Assembly (NCBI GenBank): GCA_027600665.1
Contig: JADGJL010000055.1
Coordinates: forward strand, 1 to 53,345
Reading direction: 5' to 3'
Origin: Irineochytrium annulatum
Taxonomy: Eukaryota; Chytridiomycota; Chytridiomycetes; Chytridiales; Chytridiaceae
DNA length: 53,345 bases
Shown here: in pieces, positions 1 through 11,600 of the stretch
Layout: each line of letters begins with the position of its first letter
Numbering within the stretch: the stretch's first letter is position 1
The notes under the pieces: generated by a model
Database searches by the model: none
The model's input: the letters and a program-made list of their open reading frames with translations, nothing else
Told to the model about the DNA's origin: nothing
Made by a program: the position numbers and the translations under genes

Positions 1-1740
1 TCGCAGAGCTGCTTGAGCCAAATTCCGTTGAGACGCTGTACTGTCGTTTTGTCATTGCGGCGGAGGAGGGAAGACGTGATGATGCAAAGGCTCTTATTGA
101 GCATTTTACGGGCAGCTTAGATTATGATCGAAAGGCGTGCTTAGACCTGTTGGTCTCAGCGGCCAGTCGGTGCTATCGGACTGGAGAGAAGGAACTGCTG
201 TGCTGCATTTTGACAAAGGTCTGCGCTAGCATAGACTCCGCGACTCTTCAGGAAAGCGGATCTCAATGGAAGAGAAATCTTATTCTCATCCTACGGTGGG
301 ATAATTTTCTGCTCAAGCACATTTTGATTGAGCGCAGGTGTCTTATTCAGTTGTTTAAATCGCAAATGAAGGCGGATGCGACGGACACAGCCGAGGTATT
401 CAAAGAAATTACATCGTACTTCGAAATAGGTGGACTCATATATTACCACATGCGCGATTGCCTCACTAAAAAGAAACTACGTAGGAATTACCGTGTTGAC
501 AACAGCCAAGTCGTCCGACGGAGCAGCAGAGGTCACAGCGGATGCAACATGGTTTCATCAAATCGCGTGGAACTTCGCGATCGGTAAGGCTGCTAGGTCT
601 TTAAAGACCTTACTCTGTGCGCGATAGAGTTTTCAACCAGCTCGACTGCGATGGCTGCAAAAATGTTTCGCCTATCTGGAGCTTTCATCAAGCTTTTACC
701 AGTCGAGGATCCGGAGACCCGACGGCAGCTTCAGATATGGTCAGAGCAGACGCTTGTTCCTCTTTCCTTTTCAACTAAAGTGGCATCTCTTAGCCTCTTT
801 CTTGTTCTATCTGCTGAAGTATCTATTACGCGGGACAAAGGAGAGCATCGAGTAGAGACGGTGCAATCAGCTTTAAAGCTGATACCGGAGATACGACAGG
901 TAGTACTGCCGCGATACACGTTTTGTAACCGTAGACAAGATGCGTGTGAAGGACGGCTTTAACGATCAAATCTATATTCAATCGATTCTGTTCGAATATG
1001 AACTGACCCTTCGCCTCGGGACGCATTCTAAGCTGGAGGATGTCCGGCGCGTGCTTGCTGTACGACTAAATTTCAATGCGCCTGTTAACGCGCTTCCAGC
1101 TGGCCGCTACAACGGATTCTTCCGCCCAACTGTTGAAAAAAATGTCCGATATATCCATGCGTCTTGTAAGTTTCTTGCTTTAAGCCACAATTAAACGCAA
1201 CTAGGATGCCCCCAGCACCGTTGTTTTTATGACGGTACAAGCGGCCTTAGAGGAGATGATTAAAAATGAGGTGACTTTCGACCTGGCGCAATTCGCCCAC
1301 TGGTACTTACTCAGTTTCTACCAAGCATGATTTAACTGTCTCCAGGTTTAGGTTGCATTTCTAGTTTTCGCCATCATTTCATAGTCCTTTAGAATACTGA
1401 TCAAGGCGAGCCTGACGTCAAACCGAAACATTGCGCTCTTTCATCAGGCGCTAACGATAATCAAATCTAACGGCGTTTATCCCGCGGAGGAAATACACTT
1501 TTTGGCTGTAACGGTATGTGAGTATTCGGCACAAGACGCATAACGAAAGCAAGGCGTGGAACTGTGGAATCGAACTTCTCAGGTAGCTACGCCAGAAAAC
1601 GTTGTGCTCATAAAAATAGCGTTGGTGACAAGGCCAATGCGCAAATGTGGGCCAAAACTGCGTTGGCTTTTGCGGAGTTTCTCCCAAACGAGACACAAAT
1701 TTCCGAGATGCGGCGTTTGTATGAGCACTTCGTCGTCTAA
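1..1740 (+). CDS. SPO22/ZIP4/TEX11-like meiosis protein, C-terminal part (5' end outside the window)
   Basis: The gene enters the window already open (frame 3 from base 3) and ends at a TAA at 1738-1740. Joining short introns, for example about 294-338 and a donor near 585, gives a helical TPR-like protein. It contains segments resembling the SPO22/ZIP4/TEX11 family: WFHQIAWNFAI near 555-585, MFRLSGAFIKLLPVEDPE near 663-720, a helix with YIQSILFEYELTLRLG near 970-1020, VYPAEEIHFLAVT near 1475-1512, and a final helix with MWAKTALAFAEFLP near 1640-1690. Members of this family are scaffold proteins for meiotic crossover (ZMM) complexes on chromosomes. The assignment rests on recognising the TPR and Trp patterns by eye. 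A different TPR protein is possible, and the exact exon ends are only approximate. It converges on the kinesin gene, with 209 bp between the stop codons. Confidence 0.6.
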
Positions 1741-1949
1741 TGTCTTCTCCTATTTCAAAATGATCTGGAGCATTCGAGTATATTACAACTCCTTATTTAT
1801 AAAATGTAATCTTCACATTTCGTCATGATATGCTAGTTACTTCCGATGCGTAAATATGGTCATAGTTCTTGTTGCCACAATGGTACACGTTTGCCACAGC
1901 AACAGCGGTTTTGCGATGGTGATATATACAATCGAATTGCAAGACTCCT

Positions 1950-4900
1950 TTAAAAAGCATCCCGATTTTTAATATACTTCAGGCCTTCACGACCTTCGCC
2001 CCTTTGAGCCGGTTTCCCCGCGGGCGTGTTCAACGGTTGCACATTAGCTTTCTTCGAGAGTTTTCTATGTCAGGGGTTAGATGCGTGCTCATGAAAGAAA
2101 ATAAGAAACACACCTTTTTTTCTTAACTTCACCGTCTGGGTTTTGTTTCGTCGGCATTTGAAGGAAAAAATCCTCCCCATCGTTATCCTCGGCAAGAACC
2201 TCGTTGACTTCCTGCAACGGCCGCGAGGATGATCCAGATGCTTTTTTCCTCCTTGTTGATGGTGGCTTCGGGGCTTTCTCATTCACTTCCTTGCTTGATT
2301 TCTTCTTCCGGATATTCCTCGGCGGTTTCGTTTCCTGACTCGCTGTGTCGCTGTATTCTCCCTCCTCCTCAACGGCTTGAATTCGCTTCGATCGCCGCAC
2401 CACCGGTTCCGGTAAGCCGGCGCTTGCAGAATCACCCTCCTTACGCAAAACACCGTCCGTCTGAACTCCTGACTCTGAAAGAGACGGAACTGTGTCGACC
2501 TCGGTTTGAGTGGTGGTGGAGATTAGTACCCACGTCTCTACAGTTGAGGTCTGAACTTCGGCCTCGACACTTGAAAGGTTCCTATTAATATCCAGACCGT
2601 CCGTTTCCGCGGCTCGAGAGATCATGAAAATAGCATCTGTTTGCTGTCCCTTATCACTCGTTTGCCCCTGAGACTTCAAAGCCACCAAGTCAACCATCTG
2701 GAGCTGAAGGCCATCATGCCCCTCCATCAGGACGGCTGCGCGACCAGCTAGTCTAGCCATCTCCGCATCTTTTCCTGCCACGCATTCCGACAATCCTTGA
2801 AAGGTAGCATTCGTCTCCACCAGTCGCGACCGTAATGTTTCAATCTCGGCCTCGTTAAGAGTCCCCGAATCCGATGGCTCCGTCAGGCTCCTTTGCTTTT
2901 TTAAAGCCTCAGCGTCCTGCGCGGCCACTCTTGCTACTAATTTAGCAATCGTAATATCTTCTTCGGTCTCCGATCCCGACAGTTCAGCCAGTCGTTGACG
3001 TAAGGCGATATTTTCGGTCTCCTTCTGCCCCAAATCATCTCTCATCTGCTTCATTTGAGCGTCTTTGTGGTCTAGCTTAGTCTGCATCTAAGAATAAATT
3101 TGAGAGCTCCGAATACAGCTAACTATGGCATACCTCCGTCATAACGTTTTCATAAATGTTCTCTTTCTGCAGTATCGCATTGTCGGCCTCCGCTCTGGCC
3201 TTGTCTCGTAACTTCTTGTTGTACTCTTCATACTGATCCATGTTCTTAACGATCTCTGCCTCCAGATGTCCACATCTCTCAGCCCAATAGATCCTCTCGG
3301 CATGGAGAACTTCCTCGAGTTCTTCATTCGCACTCGTCAATTCGGCAAAAATGTCTTCGAACCTAAGCCTCTGTTTTTCGGAGAGTTGGCTTGCCCCTAA
3401 TAAATTAGCAGTTGTCTCCGTCCCGCAGTCTAATATACCGATGTCTAGCTCCACCTTCCTTTGCCTCTTAACGTCCTGGCCAGTTTTCACTGCACACATT
3501 CTCGTACTTTCGTCCAGCGCTCGCTTCGTTTGCTCCCGTCGTTTCGGATCGACGTGGACAAGGAATGTGACGCGGCCTTTTTTAAAAAAGGTTTGCAACA
3601 CGTAGGTCAATTGGCACTCGCGATACGGAATCGGCTCCTGAGGCGCCGCGCTCTTATTACGGTGCCGCCGCGCCGTTGCCTCGATACAGCTTCCTAAATG
3701 CTGACACGGCATTCAGACCACACCGCGCGTACAACAGCACTTACGTGCAAACTTCGGTTGATTTGACAAGCCTCTTTTAGTAACTGCCCATCGCTCGTTG
3801 CCGAACTTTCAGAGCCGGCAAGGTCGCATATAGTGACGCGGCTTGTTGTACACTGTGGATAGATGATGATTAACGCTACAAAATATTCGCGGCAAACGGC
3901 AGCACGAACTCTTACCTTCACTAGGCCAGGCTCACTGACCTCAAGCGTCAATAACTTAATTGTTGTCAACACATGGGACCGCGAAGATTTATCGTTGGCC
4001 GCGGTAGATGCAGTCGAACGATTCTTTCGCGCCTTGTCTAAAAAGAGGCTCGCAGACGCTAAGCTCGTAACTTGCACCTCCCGTTGGTTTTGCAAATACT
4101 ACAAAAGATTAGCGTAAGAATACACAAAATGCCACCATACACACATGATTCTTCATTCCATCCTGCCTTGCCTTCAACTCGTCGCCAGAAGCAAGATCCT
4201 TCACCTAGAGAGATGGATATATTGCGCTGAAACTCGAAACGTACCTTGTCGTTATAGATCTCGGTACAGGAAATAAAGAGAGCATAGTGGGCTCCACATT
4301 TACCCAGAACGGGTTCCGTGCGAGCGTCCACCTTGACTTCGTTCCAACCCGACGGCGTTATGTTGGTAACGTGTCGGTCCCCAACGGTTAGAATAACAGC
4401 CTTAATAGCTTCCTCGACGATGCCCGTCACTGAGAACGTCTTCCCCGATCCAGAAGGGCCGTACGCAATCAAGAGCTCGTCCGTTTCCATGTCAAAAAGG
4501 CGGTCGAGGACCGGAACGGCTACTCGTTCAAACACTAATGCAGTGTCAGTTAGCGCTTGCACAAACAGCAAAAAATTGCGTTGCGTACCTTCTTCCTGCG
4601 AGGCGTCTTCGGTGAAAACGTGTGCGAAATCGTAGTGATCCTCAGTAATGACCACGCCGTCCCGACTTAGAGGCCTCACCGCGTGACGTTTGAATGCAAC
4701 ACGGCCGTCGGTGACGCGGCTGAGACTAGGATCGGCCTGCCTAAGCCTCAGGAAGACGTTCACCGGCGAGCCCTGCTCGAGGTCGACGCCAGCGTCCCCT
4801 GCCCCTGCTCGATCCGCCGCCAGATCCCGTTCCCGTTTAATCGGCACGACATTGACGCGATCAGCTGACCCTCCATCAGGGACATGATCTCTCCACCTCT

Positions 4901-5087
4901 TCAGCGGCGTGGGCAGAGGCAGGTGGGAATCTTCCACCTTCCTCTTTCGCTTCGTCGTTGGGATTGCGCTCATTGCAATCCTTGCGGCTTCCACAATCTT
5001 TTTGGTTGGCGTCGATACGAGCTTCTCGAACATCGACGGGCCCGGAATAGTTGAAGGCGCCAGAGGAGATCCTGTGTGGAGCGACAT
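1950..5087 (-). CDS. Kinesin motor protein, kinesin-6 (KIF20/KIF23/Klp9)-like
   Basis: This is a multi-exon kinesin read from ATG 5087 to TAA 1950-1952. After an N-terminal extension of about 100 residues, the motor begins with VNVFLRLRQ. It carries a P-loop AYGPSGSGKT (about 4435-4465), SCTEIYND, switch I NDKSSRSH, switch II DLAGSE, INRSL, and YRECQLTYVLQTFF followed by LVHVDP. The last two resemble kinesin-6 members. A long coiled coil follows the motor (about 2650-3400), then a basic tail. A final exon (1950-2064) completes the tail: ...KKKRKLSKKANVQPLN... and ends NRDAF. Kinesin-6 motors act at the spindle midzone and in cytokinesis; this role is inferred from family resemblance. An upstream in-frame TTG at 5183 is not needed. 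Internal introns were placed only roughly. Confidence 0.8.
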
Positions 5088-5343
5088 GCTGTGTGTCGCT
5101 TTCAGAGGCGGGCGGACGTTCAAGTTCGGTCGCGGATAATGAGACGCAACGAGTTTCAGTGTGCGTGCCGACACTCCACGCAATCTCTTTCAGTTCAAGT
5201 GTCACGCTACTGCAGGTGAAGTATCAATATACCTCAACCACTCGATACTCTCATGGTCTTTTCTTCGTTGGAGGCTGTATTTAGACATATGTTAGCGTAA
5301 CACGCAAGCAACCCTATTTATTGATAACATGCAATCCAAAATA

Positions 5344-7442
5344 CTATGAGCGCGAGATGTCCCTTCCGAACACCTTGCATTTGGCCCAATCAATGGCCAA
5401 GAGAACCCGCGTCCGGAAAGAAACCTGCTCCGACAAAAAGGCCCCCCTCCACAGCCAGAAGACCATCCATCCACCCGCGTTGACGCCGCCAATGTCCGCT
5501 ACTACGACATGATTTAGTATGACTAAAAATACTTAGCAATTTACCAGCTTGGTCATGCCCGATGTATGAAAAGGAGCCGAGGTGCTTGTACGCGAACGGC
5601 GCGGCCACGGACTCCGCCTCGCTCCATTCACCAATCGGAACGCGGCCAAGCTTATTCAGAAGCTTCCCGACAAATCTTCCTTCCTGTGATGCAACCTGCG
5701 GATAGAAAATGCGTTAGTAAGTCCGCGATCGTTTGGCTCGCCCTTACCTGCGCCGTCGCTGGTAGAGCCGTGAGCTTGGACGCCACAGCTATAGCATAGA
5801 GTGCATTGTTTAACCCTGTTACGCAGTAAACGCTCTCACCTTTTACCATCGCCTGAATCTCATTCATATCCAAATAACCCGACTTATCAACATCATACTC
5901 TTCGAACTGAGAAAAGGCGTCAGCGTCTTTACCACACGACAAAAGCACGAACCACCGCGTCCGCCTTCCCAAACAAAACATCAGTCTGCGGGTAACGCTG
6001 GATCGTTTTATTGGCAAAATCCCTGAACATGCTTAAGTCCATCTTATCGGCGCCGATCGCCTTCAGTCGTTCATTAATCATCGCCAGAATCACGGGCCGC
6101 TCCATCGTCGCACAGTCCCCAAGCGCAAACACGTCGTCGACACCCTTGAGCCTCAATAGTCCGTCCGTGATCAGCGCGCGCGCATTCGGGGCGTTCGCAG
6201 CTGCACCATCGCCGCTCTTCTGTTGCAGTTTCGCATGGACGAGCTTCGCAAACGGTCGCATTTCGATGCCGGTAGACCAAACGCAGAGGCTGAAGGGAAG
6301 GTCGTGCGTCTGGCCGCCCTTCTCGCTCTTTAACTTGTAGCTTACATGATCTTCGGCGACGGAGACGACGCGCGCGTTCGAGAGGATCTGGACGTTCTGG
6401 CGCTGAAACTGCTTTTCCGCCAAGGAAGAAATCGCTGAATCGGACGATTAGCAGGATGCGATATAAATTTAAGTACCTTCGGCAAACGTATTTAAAATAT
6501 GGTCACCGCTGTTGATAAGAGTAATGGTCGCGAGTTTCTCCAACTCCGGGAAGTACTGCCGGATATCCTCAGTTAGTAGGTCCGACAATTCGGCCGCAAA
6601 CTCGACTCCCGTCGGACCTCCGCCGGCAACGACAAACGAAAGCAGCTTCCGACGTTCCGCTTCAGAGTAGGGCAAAGCCGCCTCCTCGAAGAGATTCATA
6701 ACGCGATACCGAATCGACCTCGCATCGTTGATGTCCTTAAGGAATTTGGCGTTCTCGAGCACACCGGGTACCCCGAACGTGTTGTTTTGCGCGCCGATCG
6801 CAATGATAAGCTTGTCGTAAGGCACGGCGATTTTAAAGCCGCACCTCGCGCGTGCGTAGACGTGTTTCCTCTCAAAATCGATGTCCTCCGCCGTAGACTC
6901 CAAAAACTCTCCATCCACTCGCTTGAGAATTTGCCGGATTGAAGACATTAGAGACCGCGCCTCAACGGTGCCTGTGGCCGCTTCCGGAAGCAGTGGCGTG
7001 AACAAAAAGTAATTTGACTGTAACGGGCGATCAGAAGAGGGCATTTTTGTCCAACCCGTACCGGAGACACCACGACGACATCATACAAGTCTTTATCTAT
7101 CGTTTTTAAAATAGAGGTCGCGGCCCATCCCGTTCCGAGAATCACAAGCTTTGGCTTCAACTTCTTGTCCTCCTTCGTTGTTTCGTACAAGGGCACCTGG
7201 GTCCCATTCACGTCGATCTTGCGGAAGTTGGAGATGGAGATCAAGTTCTTTGTCGCGGGAGCCTCGCATTTCAGGGAGAAGTCCTCCACTTCTTCCGCCC
7301 AAGTCACGATCGTCGCCGCCCCCGCCAAAACCGCAATGGAGCCCGTCACGGCCGCCACCCGAGTACGCATGGGCCATGCGTTCCTGCGGAAGAGCGATGA
7401 GGTTTGGAAAGCGCGTCTGGCGCCCGAGAGGAGTAGCCGCAT
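5344..7442 (-). CDS. External alternative NADH:ubiquinone oxidoreductase with EF-hand (NDE type)
   Basis: I can resolve seven exons (7442-7062, 7017-6477, 6434-5956, 5906-5840, 5788-5748, 5695-5545, 5501-5344) that join in frame to 605 residues. The protein is a type II NADH dehydrogenase, a two-dinucleotide-fold flavoprotein that passes electrons from NADH to quinone without pumping protons. The N-terminus (MRLLLSGARRAFQTSSLFRR) is a mitochondrial presequence, followed by a hydrophobic stretch. Visible motifs are VILGTGWAATS (first Rossmann fold), SPSNYFLFTPLLPEAATGTVE, VVAGGGPTGVEFAAEL (second fold), FALGDCA, and the C-terminal LPATAQVASQEG and YIGHDQAVAD. A canonical EF-hand loop, DVDKSGYLDMNE, interrupts the second half, as in Ca2+-responsive external NDE1-type enzymes. 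That places it on the outer face of the inner membrane (inference). It lies 130 bp downstream of the complex I subunit gene on the same strand. Confidence 0.95.
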
Positions 7443-7572
7443 TGCGTTCGCTGACGCGATCTTGTAGGAACCTCACTTGTAAGACACTCAAGCCTTCGAG
7501 AGGCGATGAAGCACAATAACGGCACGATGTAATTTGGATCCGGTATATTTATAAAGTATAAAGCACTCAGGC

Positions 7573-8347
7573 CTAATCCATCGCGGACGCAGCTGCAGCC
7601 GCCACCGCCTGCGCCTTCAACTTCTTCTGCTTTTCCAGAACCCGCATCCTCCGCGCCATACTGGATGAAAGGGCAAATATTAGTGACAAGAAAAACCCAG
7701 CATTGGAAAGCCAGGAAAAACAACCCGATGCATCACCGCAACGCGATCCGCTTAAAAAGGGCAACAACAGGCACAGAACAACCCACACCAAGACAAAGCG
7801 GGTGCGAATGCGACGGAGAAGGAAGAATTTGGAAAAGGAAGAATTTGGAAAAGGAAGTAAGAAGATAATCACTCACTCGTCGTAAACACATTTCTGGTAC
7901 GCGACGCGCTCGAAGTCGCAGTGCCACGGCAAGTGCCAGTTCGCTTGCCGGCACTTGTGTAAAGGGACGAGCAAGTGCGAGCAATAATCACGGAATGCAA
8001 CGGGAACACGCTCCTTCACCATCTCCTCCTGGGTCATGTACATCTCTATAATGTAAATGAGCAGCAGGAAAGGTTAGCTCTGCATTGGTCGATGTAATCA
8101 TGCGCATCCTCCCAAGCGCCAATCGCAGCCGCATCTCTGTCCATCGCAACTTCAGCTCCCGCCCAATGTCCACTCAGGATCGATTACGGCCAGCCAAGGC
8201 AACGCCTCCCCAAGTTGGCACATGCCAACGCACGATCCAAGGCTACAGGGAATTTGAGTCCGGGGAAAAGCTCAACCCACTTGGCTTCGTATCATCGAAA
8301 GGCTCGACAGCAGCCGCTTCCGCTGGCGTTGCCGTCACTCCACCCAT
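7573..8347 (-). CDS. NDUFB7: Mitochondrial complex I subunit NDUFB7 (B18)
   Basis: Three exons (8347-8281, 8045-7877, 7660-7573) join in frame to 107 residues. The core RDYCSHLLVPLHKC followed by HCDFERVAYQKC holds two CX9C pairs, the twin-CX9C signature of NDUFB7/B18. It is preceded by MTQEEMVKERVPVAF and followed by the basic helix ARRMRVLEKQKKLKAQ and an Ala-rich tail. The subunit is an accessory part of the membrane arm of respiratory complex I and acquires its disulphides in the intermembrane space (family knowledge). The start ATG is followed by Gly-Gly, as in homologues with an N-myristoylation-like start. The two introns (235 and 216 bp) are much longer than the 44-65 bp typical of this window. 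Exon 1 is the least certain part: the donor was chosen because it keeps the frame. Confidence 0.88.
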
Positions 8348-8653
8348 TACTTCAATTTTGCACCCTTCGTTCAAGCCACTTTAGTGAGAGCATGCGACCC
8401 ACAATGCATTTTGCATCGACAATCGACGGGAGCAACAAGCGAGAGAACGTCGTTCGGCCAGGGTTTAATTATTCAACGTCTCGCGTAAATCTTGTTGATG
8501 GGCGCTTAATTGCATCAAACCCAAGTTTATGTAAAGTAGTGTTTTGCAAAATACTACTGCTGTGCAGGTTGTTCAAGCGAGCAGGATAGAGAAGTGGTAG
8601 TAGGGTCAGGGTCTATACCGTCGTCAAAAGTGCGACGAGTCCACTCGTTCTCC
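8348..8653. promoter_or_regulatory. Divergent intergenic region NDUFB7 / EPG5-like
   Basis: These 306 bp separate the two start codons and must contain both promoters. I see no recognised binding motif and no ORF of interest. An in-frame ATG at 8594 could extend the EPG5-like protein by 20 residues. I preferred 8654 because its N-terminus (MEAQLVRPVAKQK, then poly-Lys) resembles that of animal EPG5. Confidence 0.5.
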
Positions 8654-11600
8654 ATGGAGGCTCAGCTCGTTCGACCAGTTGCGAAGCAGAAGGGCACTAA
8701 GAAGAAGAAGAAGCAAGCGACCGCCGTCCCCGTCGAGGAAGACGACCACGTCGCTGCGGAAGTCGTTAAGCCACCGCCGACACAGCATTCTGGGGAGGAG
8801 GCGCGTGCCTCCGAGGATGTGAACGACTTTGCGCTGGTAGACGAGGTGTGCTCAAGGCTGCCTTGAAGAGTGGGACGCTGGCTAAAAGCATGTGGTCCAG
8901 GTGCCCACGTACGAGGACGTATCCTACCTGCCATTGGGAACGAACGTCGATGGCGTACTTTCGTCACTGGTGCCGGAGGCGTCCGCGCCGTCGTTCTACC
9001 CTACCATTGACACGCGGTCGCGGCAGGAGGACATGGTGGACGGAGGCTGGGAGTTTAACGCTTTTAACGTATACCCTGTGCAAACGCCAGTGTTGGTGGA
9101 ACCATCTGCTCCGCCGATGGAACACCGGATGACCGACGTGAGCGCGCCGACTTTGGAGCAACTGGGGGTGGAGGAGGAGATCGTCATTGAGCCGCTCGAG
9201 GACGAGGTGTTGGCCGGGCTACATGTGAATTTAGAGCTCGACTCGCACCGCCAGATAGTTGAGGAGTTTCGAGGGAACGCGGCACACTTTCCAACGAATG
9301 ACCTGTTTTTCGACAGACTGCGGGAATACGACGAGGCCTACGCGAACTCCCAAAGAGCCTCGCTTATGTTGAAGTCACTGCAGTCTTCGGCGAACAATCT
9401 CGGTCTGCGTGTCTGGACGCTGAAGAAGACATCTGGTAGTGCGGAGGACCGGTGCGCGGATGGAGTACGGCTCGCACATTCCTATATATCCGAAATCGGC
9501 TCTTTGAATAATTTTGACCTGTCGGAGCTCGAGGCAACGTTCACTAAGATGCGGAAAGAACAGCACTCCCGATATAAGACAGCCGTGTTTAAATCGAAGC
9601 TGATCAAGCTGTGGATACAGAACTTCATCGATGAATTTTTGGGGCAAATGATGGATCCGCAAATGGAGGGGAAATCGAGCCAATTTTTGGCAATACGGGA
9701 GGACGATTATGATCTGCTGAAGCACTACATTGATGTTTTGTTCTTCTTCGAGCGGCGAAAACGAACATCGGTTGACGTTGAGGTTCCGTTGCCAAATGGT
9801 GAAGCAGAAGAAGTTAACTACTCCCCTTTCATCCGCGACGTTCGTGGCTGGACAACACATCTGATGTCGGCTTTGCTAAGGGTTGCGCGACTTCTCGACC
9901 ATCGCTTCATTCTCCTCCACGTGCTTCGGTGTGAAGGCATTGGCGCATGGGGACCGTCCTTTGTGCAATGGCAGATACCTCAGCACTGGAGTGACGACTA
10001 CCTAAATCATTATTTAACAATTGTGTACGCGTTCTTCAGCCCAGTTGAGGAGGTACAGGAGGCGCTCCAGCAGAAGGAGGTCGAGTTATATGAGCTCAAG
10101 GAAAGTTTGAAGAAGCTTCAGAACCTAGACTGGATTGTCGTAGATGAAGGGGATGTCGATATTGACAAAGGGGAGCGGGCTACGATCATTACCGAGGATG
10201 ACTATTTGGCTCTACTGGATCAGTTCAACGTTCTTCCGGTTTACGGCTCATTTCTTCAACACTGTATCTCGAAGGCGTCAGGAGAGCAGATGTCCCGTGA
10301 TGAGTTGAGCTCGGCGTTATTGAAGATATTCGCGGTCACTAGCCATCTTTTAACATCCCTATCGCGTGGCCTTGATCTGTTTACGTCAAACAAACATCCG
10401 AGAATGATAAAAAGGGTCGCGCAGTTGGTTGGAGACATGAGCAAGGCGTGTGCAGACTTCCTGATAACGAACCTGAACCCGTGGGGACACGATCTATTAG
10501 AAGGTTCATTTGAGATCCCCATTGTCGCCAGCCCGCGAGTGACGACGACTGTGCAAGCGGAATTGGATGCGTGCTTTTTCAGAGCGCTGAAAGTTCTCTT
10601 TACAAATTCTCGGAAGCACGTGTGGCCGTTCTTGTCAAGCTTACGATTTGACTTTGTATCGCATCGGATGAAGTGGAGATTTATTGGAAATATGATTACG
10701 GGGCATACTTTCTCGGCGAAAGGGATAAGGAATCCGACATTCACTCTCAATGATCTCTTGGCCCAATTCTCAGACGTATCGGACGGAGCTAGCAATATCC
10801 TCACGCTGCTGCAAGGGAACGCGGCGGAAAGCATCCATTTGCTGACTTTCCTCACGAACATCGCCACTTGCGACCGTACAATTGAGCTTAGCACGCCGAG
10901 TGATAAGTTTCAATCACCTCAAACGCAAACCGCACGCGCAACCGGCTCGTTCGAGATCGCAGTCGTCGTGTCCCGCATTATATTTTTCGTGAGCTTCCTT
11001 AGCGTTGACTACCGCGACGTTCTTTATAAGCCTGCAAGGGAGCTTCTTGCCTCAATATGCCAGATGTACCCTTCGACGATATCGTTCCTCCTGCTGTGGG
11101 TTCGGGAAAGATTCTCGGACGTAAGCAGTATGGCGATATACCTCTTCAGTGACTTGCCCCTTAGTCAGTGGAGGCCGAGGACGAACGACCTTGGCGTAGT
11201 GCAGAGCATGCTTAAGGATCCTGCTTCAAGTCCTAAATTTCAGCTAGCTCGCTTTATAATCGGTCAACTCAATTGGGGGTACATGGGTCTCACTGGTAGC
11301 GAGGAGCTCTTCTTGCCGAGGTCGCAACATAGGTTCATCGCGCTCGCTATCGCGAATATATGCTTGGACCGGCAGTCCGTACGCGAGTCACGATCAGTCA
11401 TCGGATCCACGACGGCCTTTGCTTCCTCAGCGATAGCAAAGGTCGGAAGCATGGCACTTCCTACCTCGATGTCGCGCCTATATACGGATTACGATAAGGA
11501 ATTCTATGAGTGGTGTTGGTTAGTTGTCGCGAAATTGTTTTTTTTTTTATTTTTTATTATTCCACTTGCTGATGGTGACTAGGACGATCATCTTGTCGTT

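Noticed and set aside
5088..5205. Longer N-terminus for the kinesin from a TTG at 5183, or the overlapping 109-codon ORF from 5205
   Set aside because: The first is not an ATG start; the second is a different frame without kinesin features.
10256..10894. 212-codon minus-strand ORF inside the EPG5-like gene
   Set aside because: It lies wholly within a well-supported exon of the other strand and shows no family pattern; it is a shadow frame.
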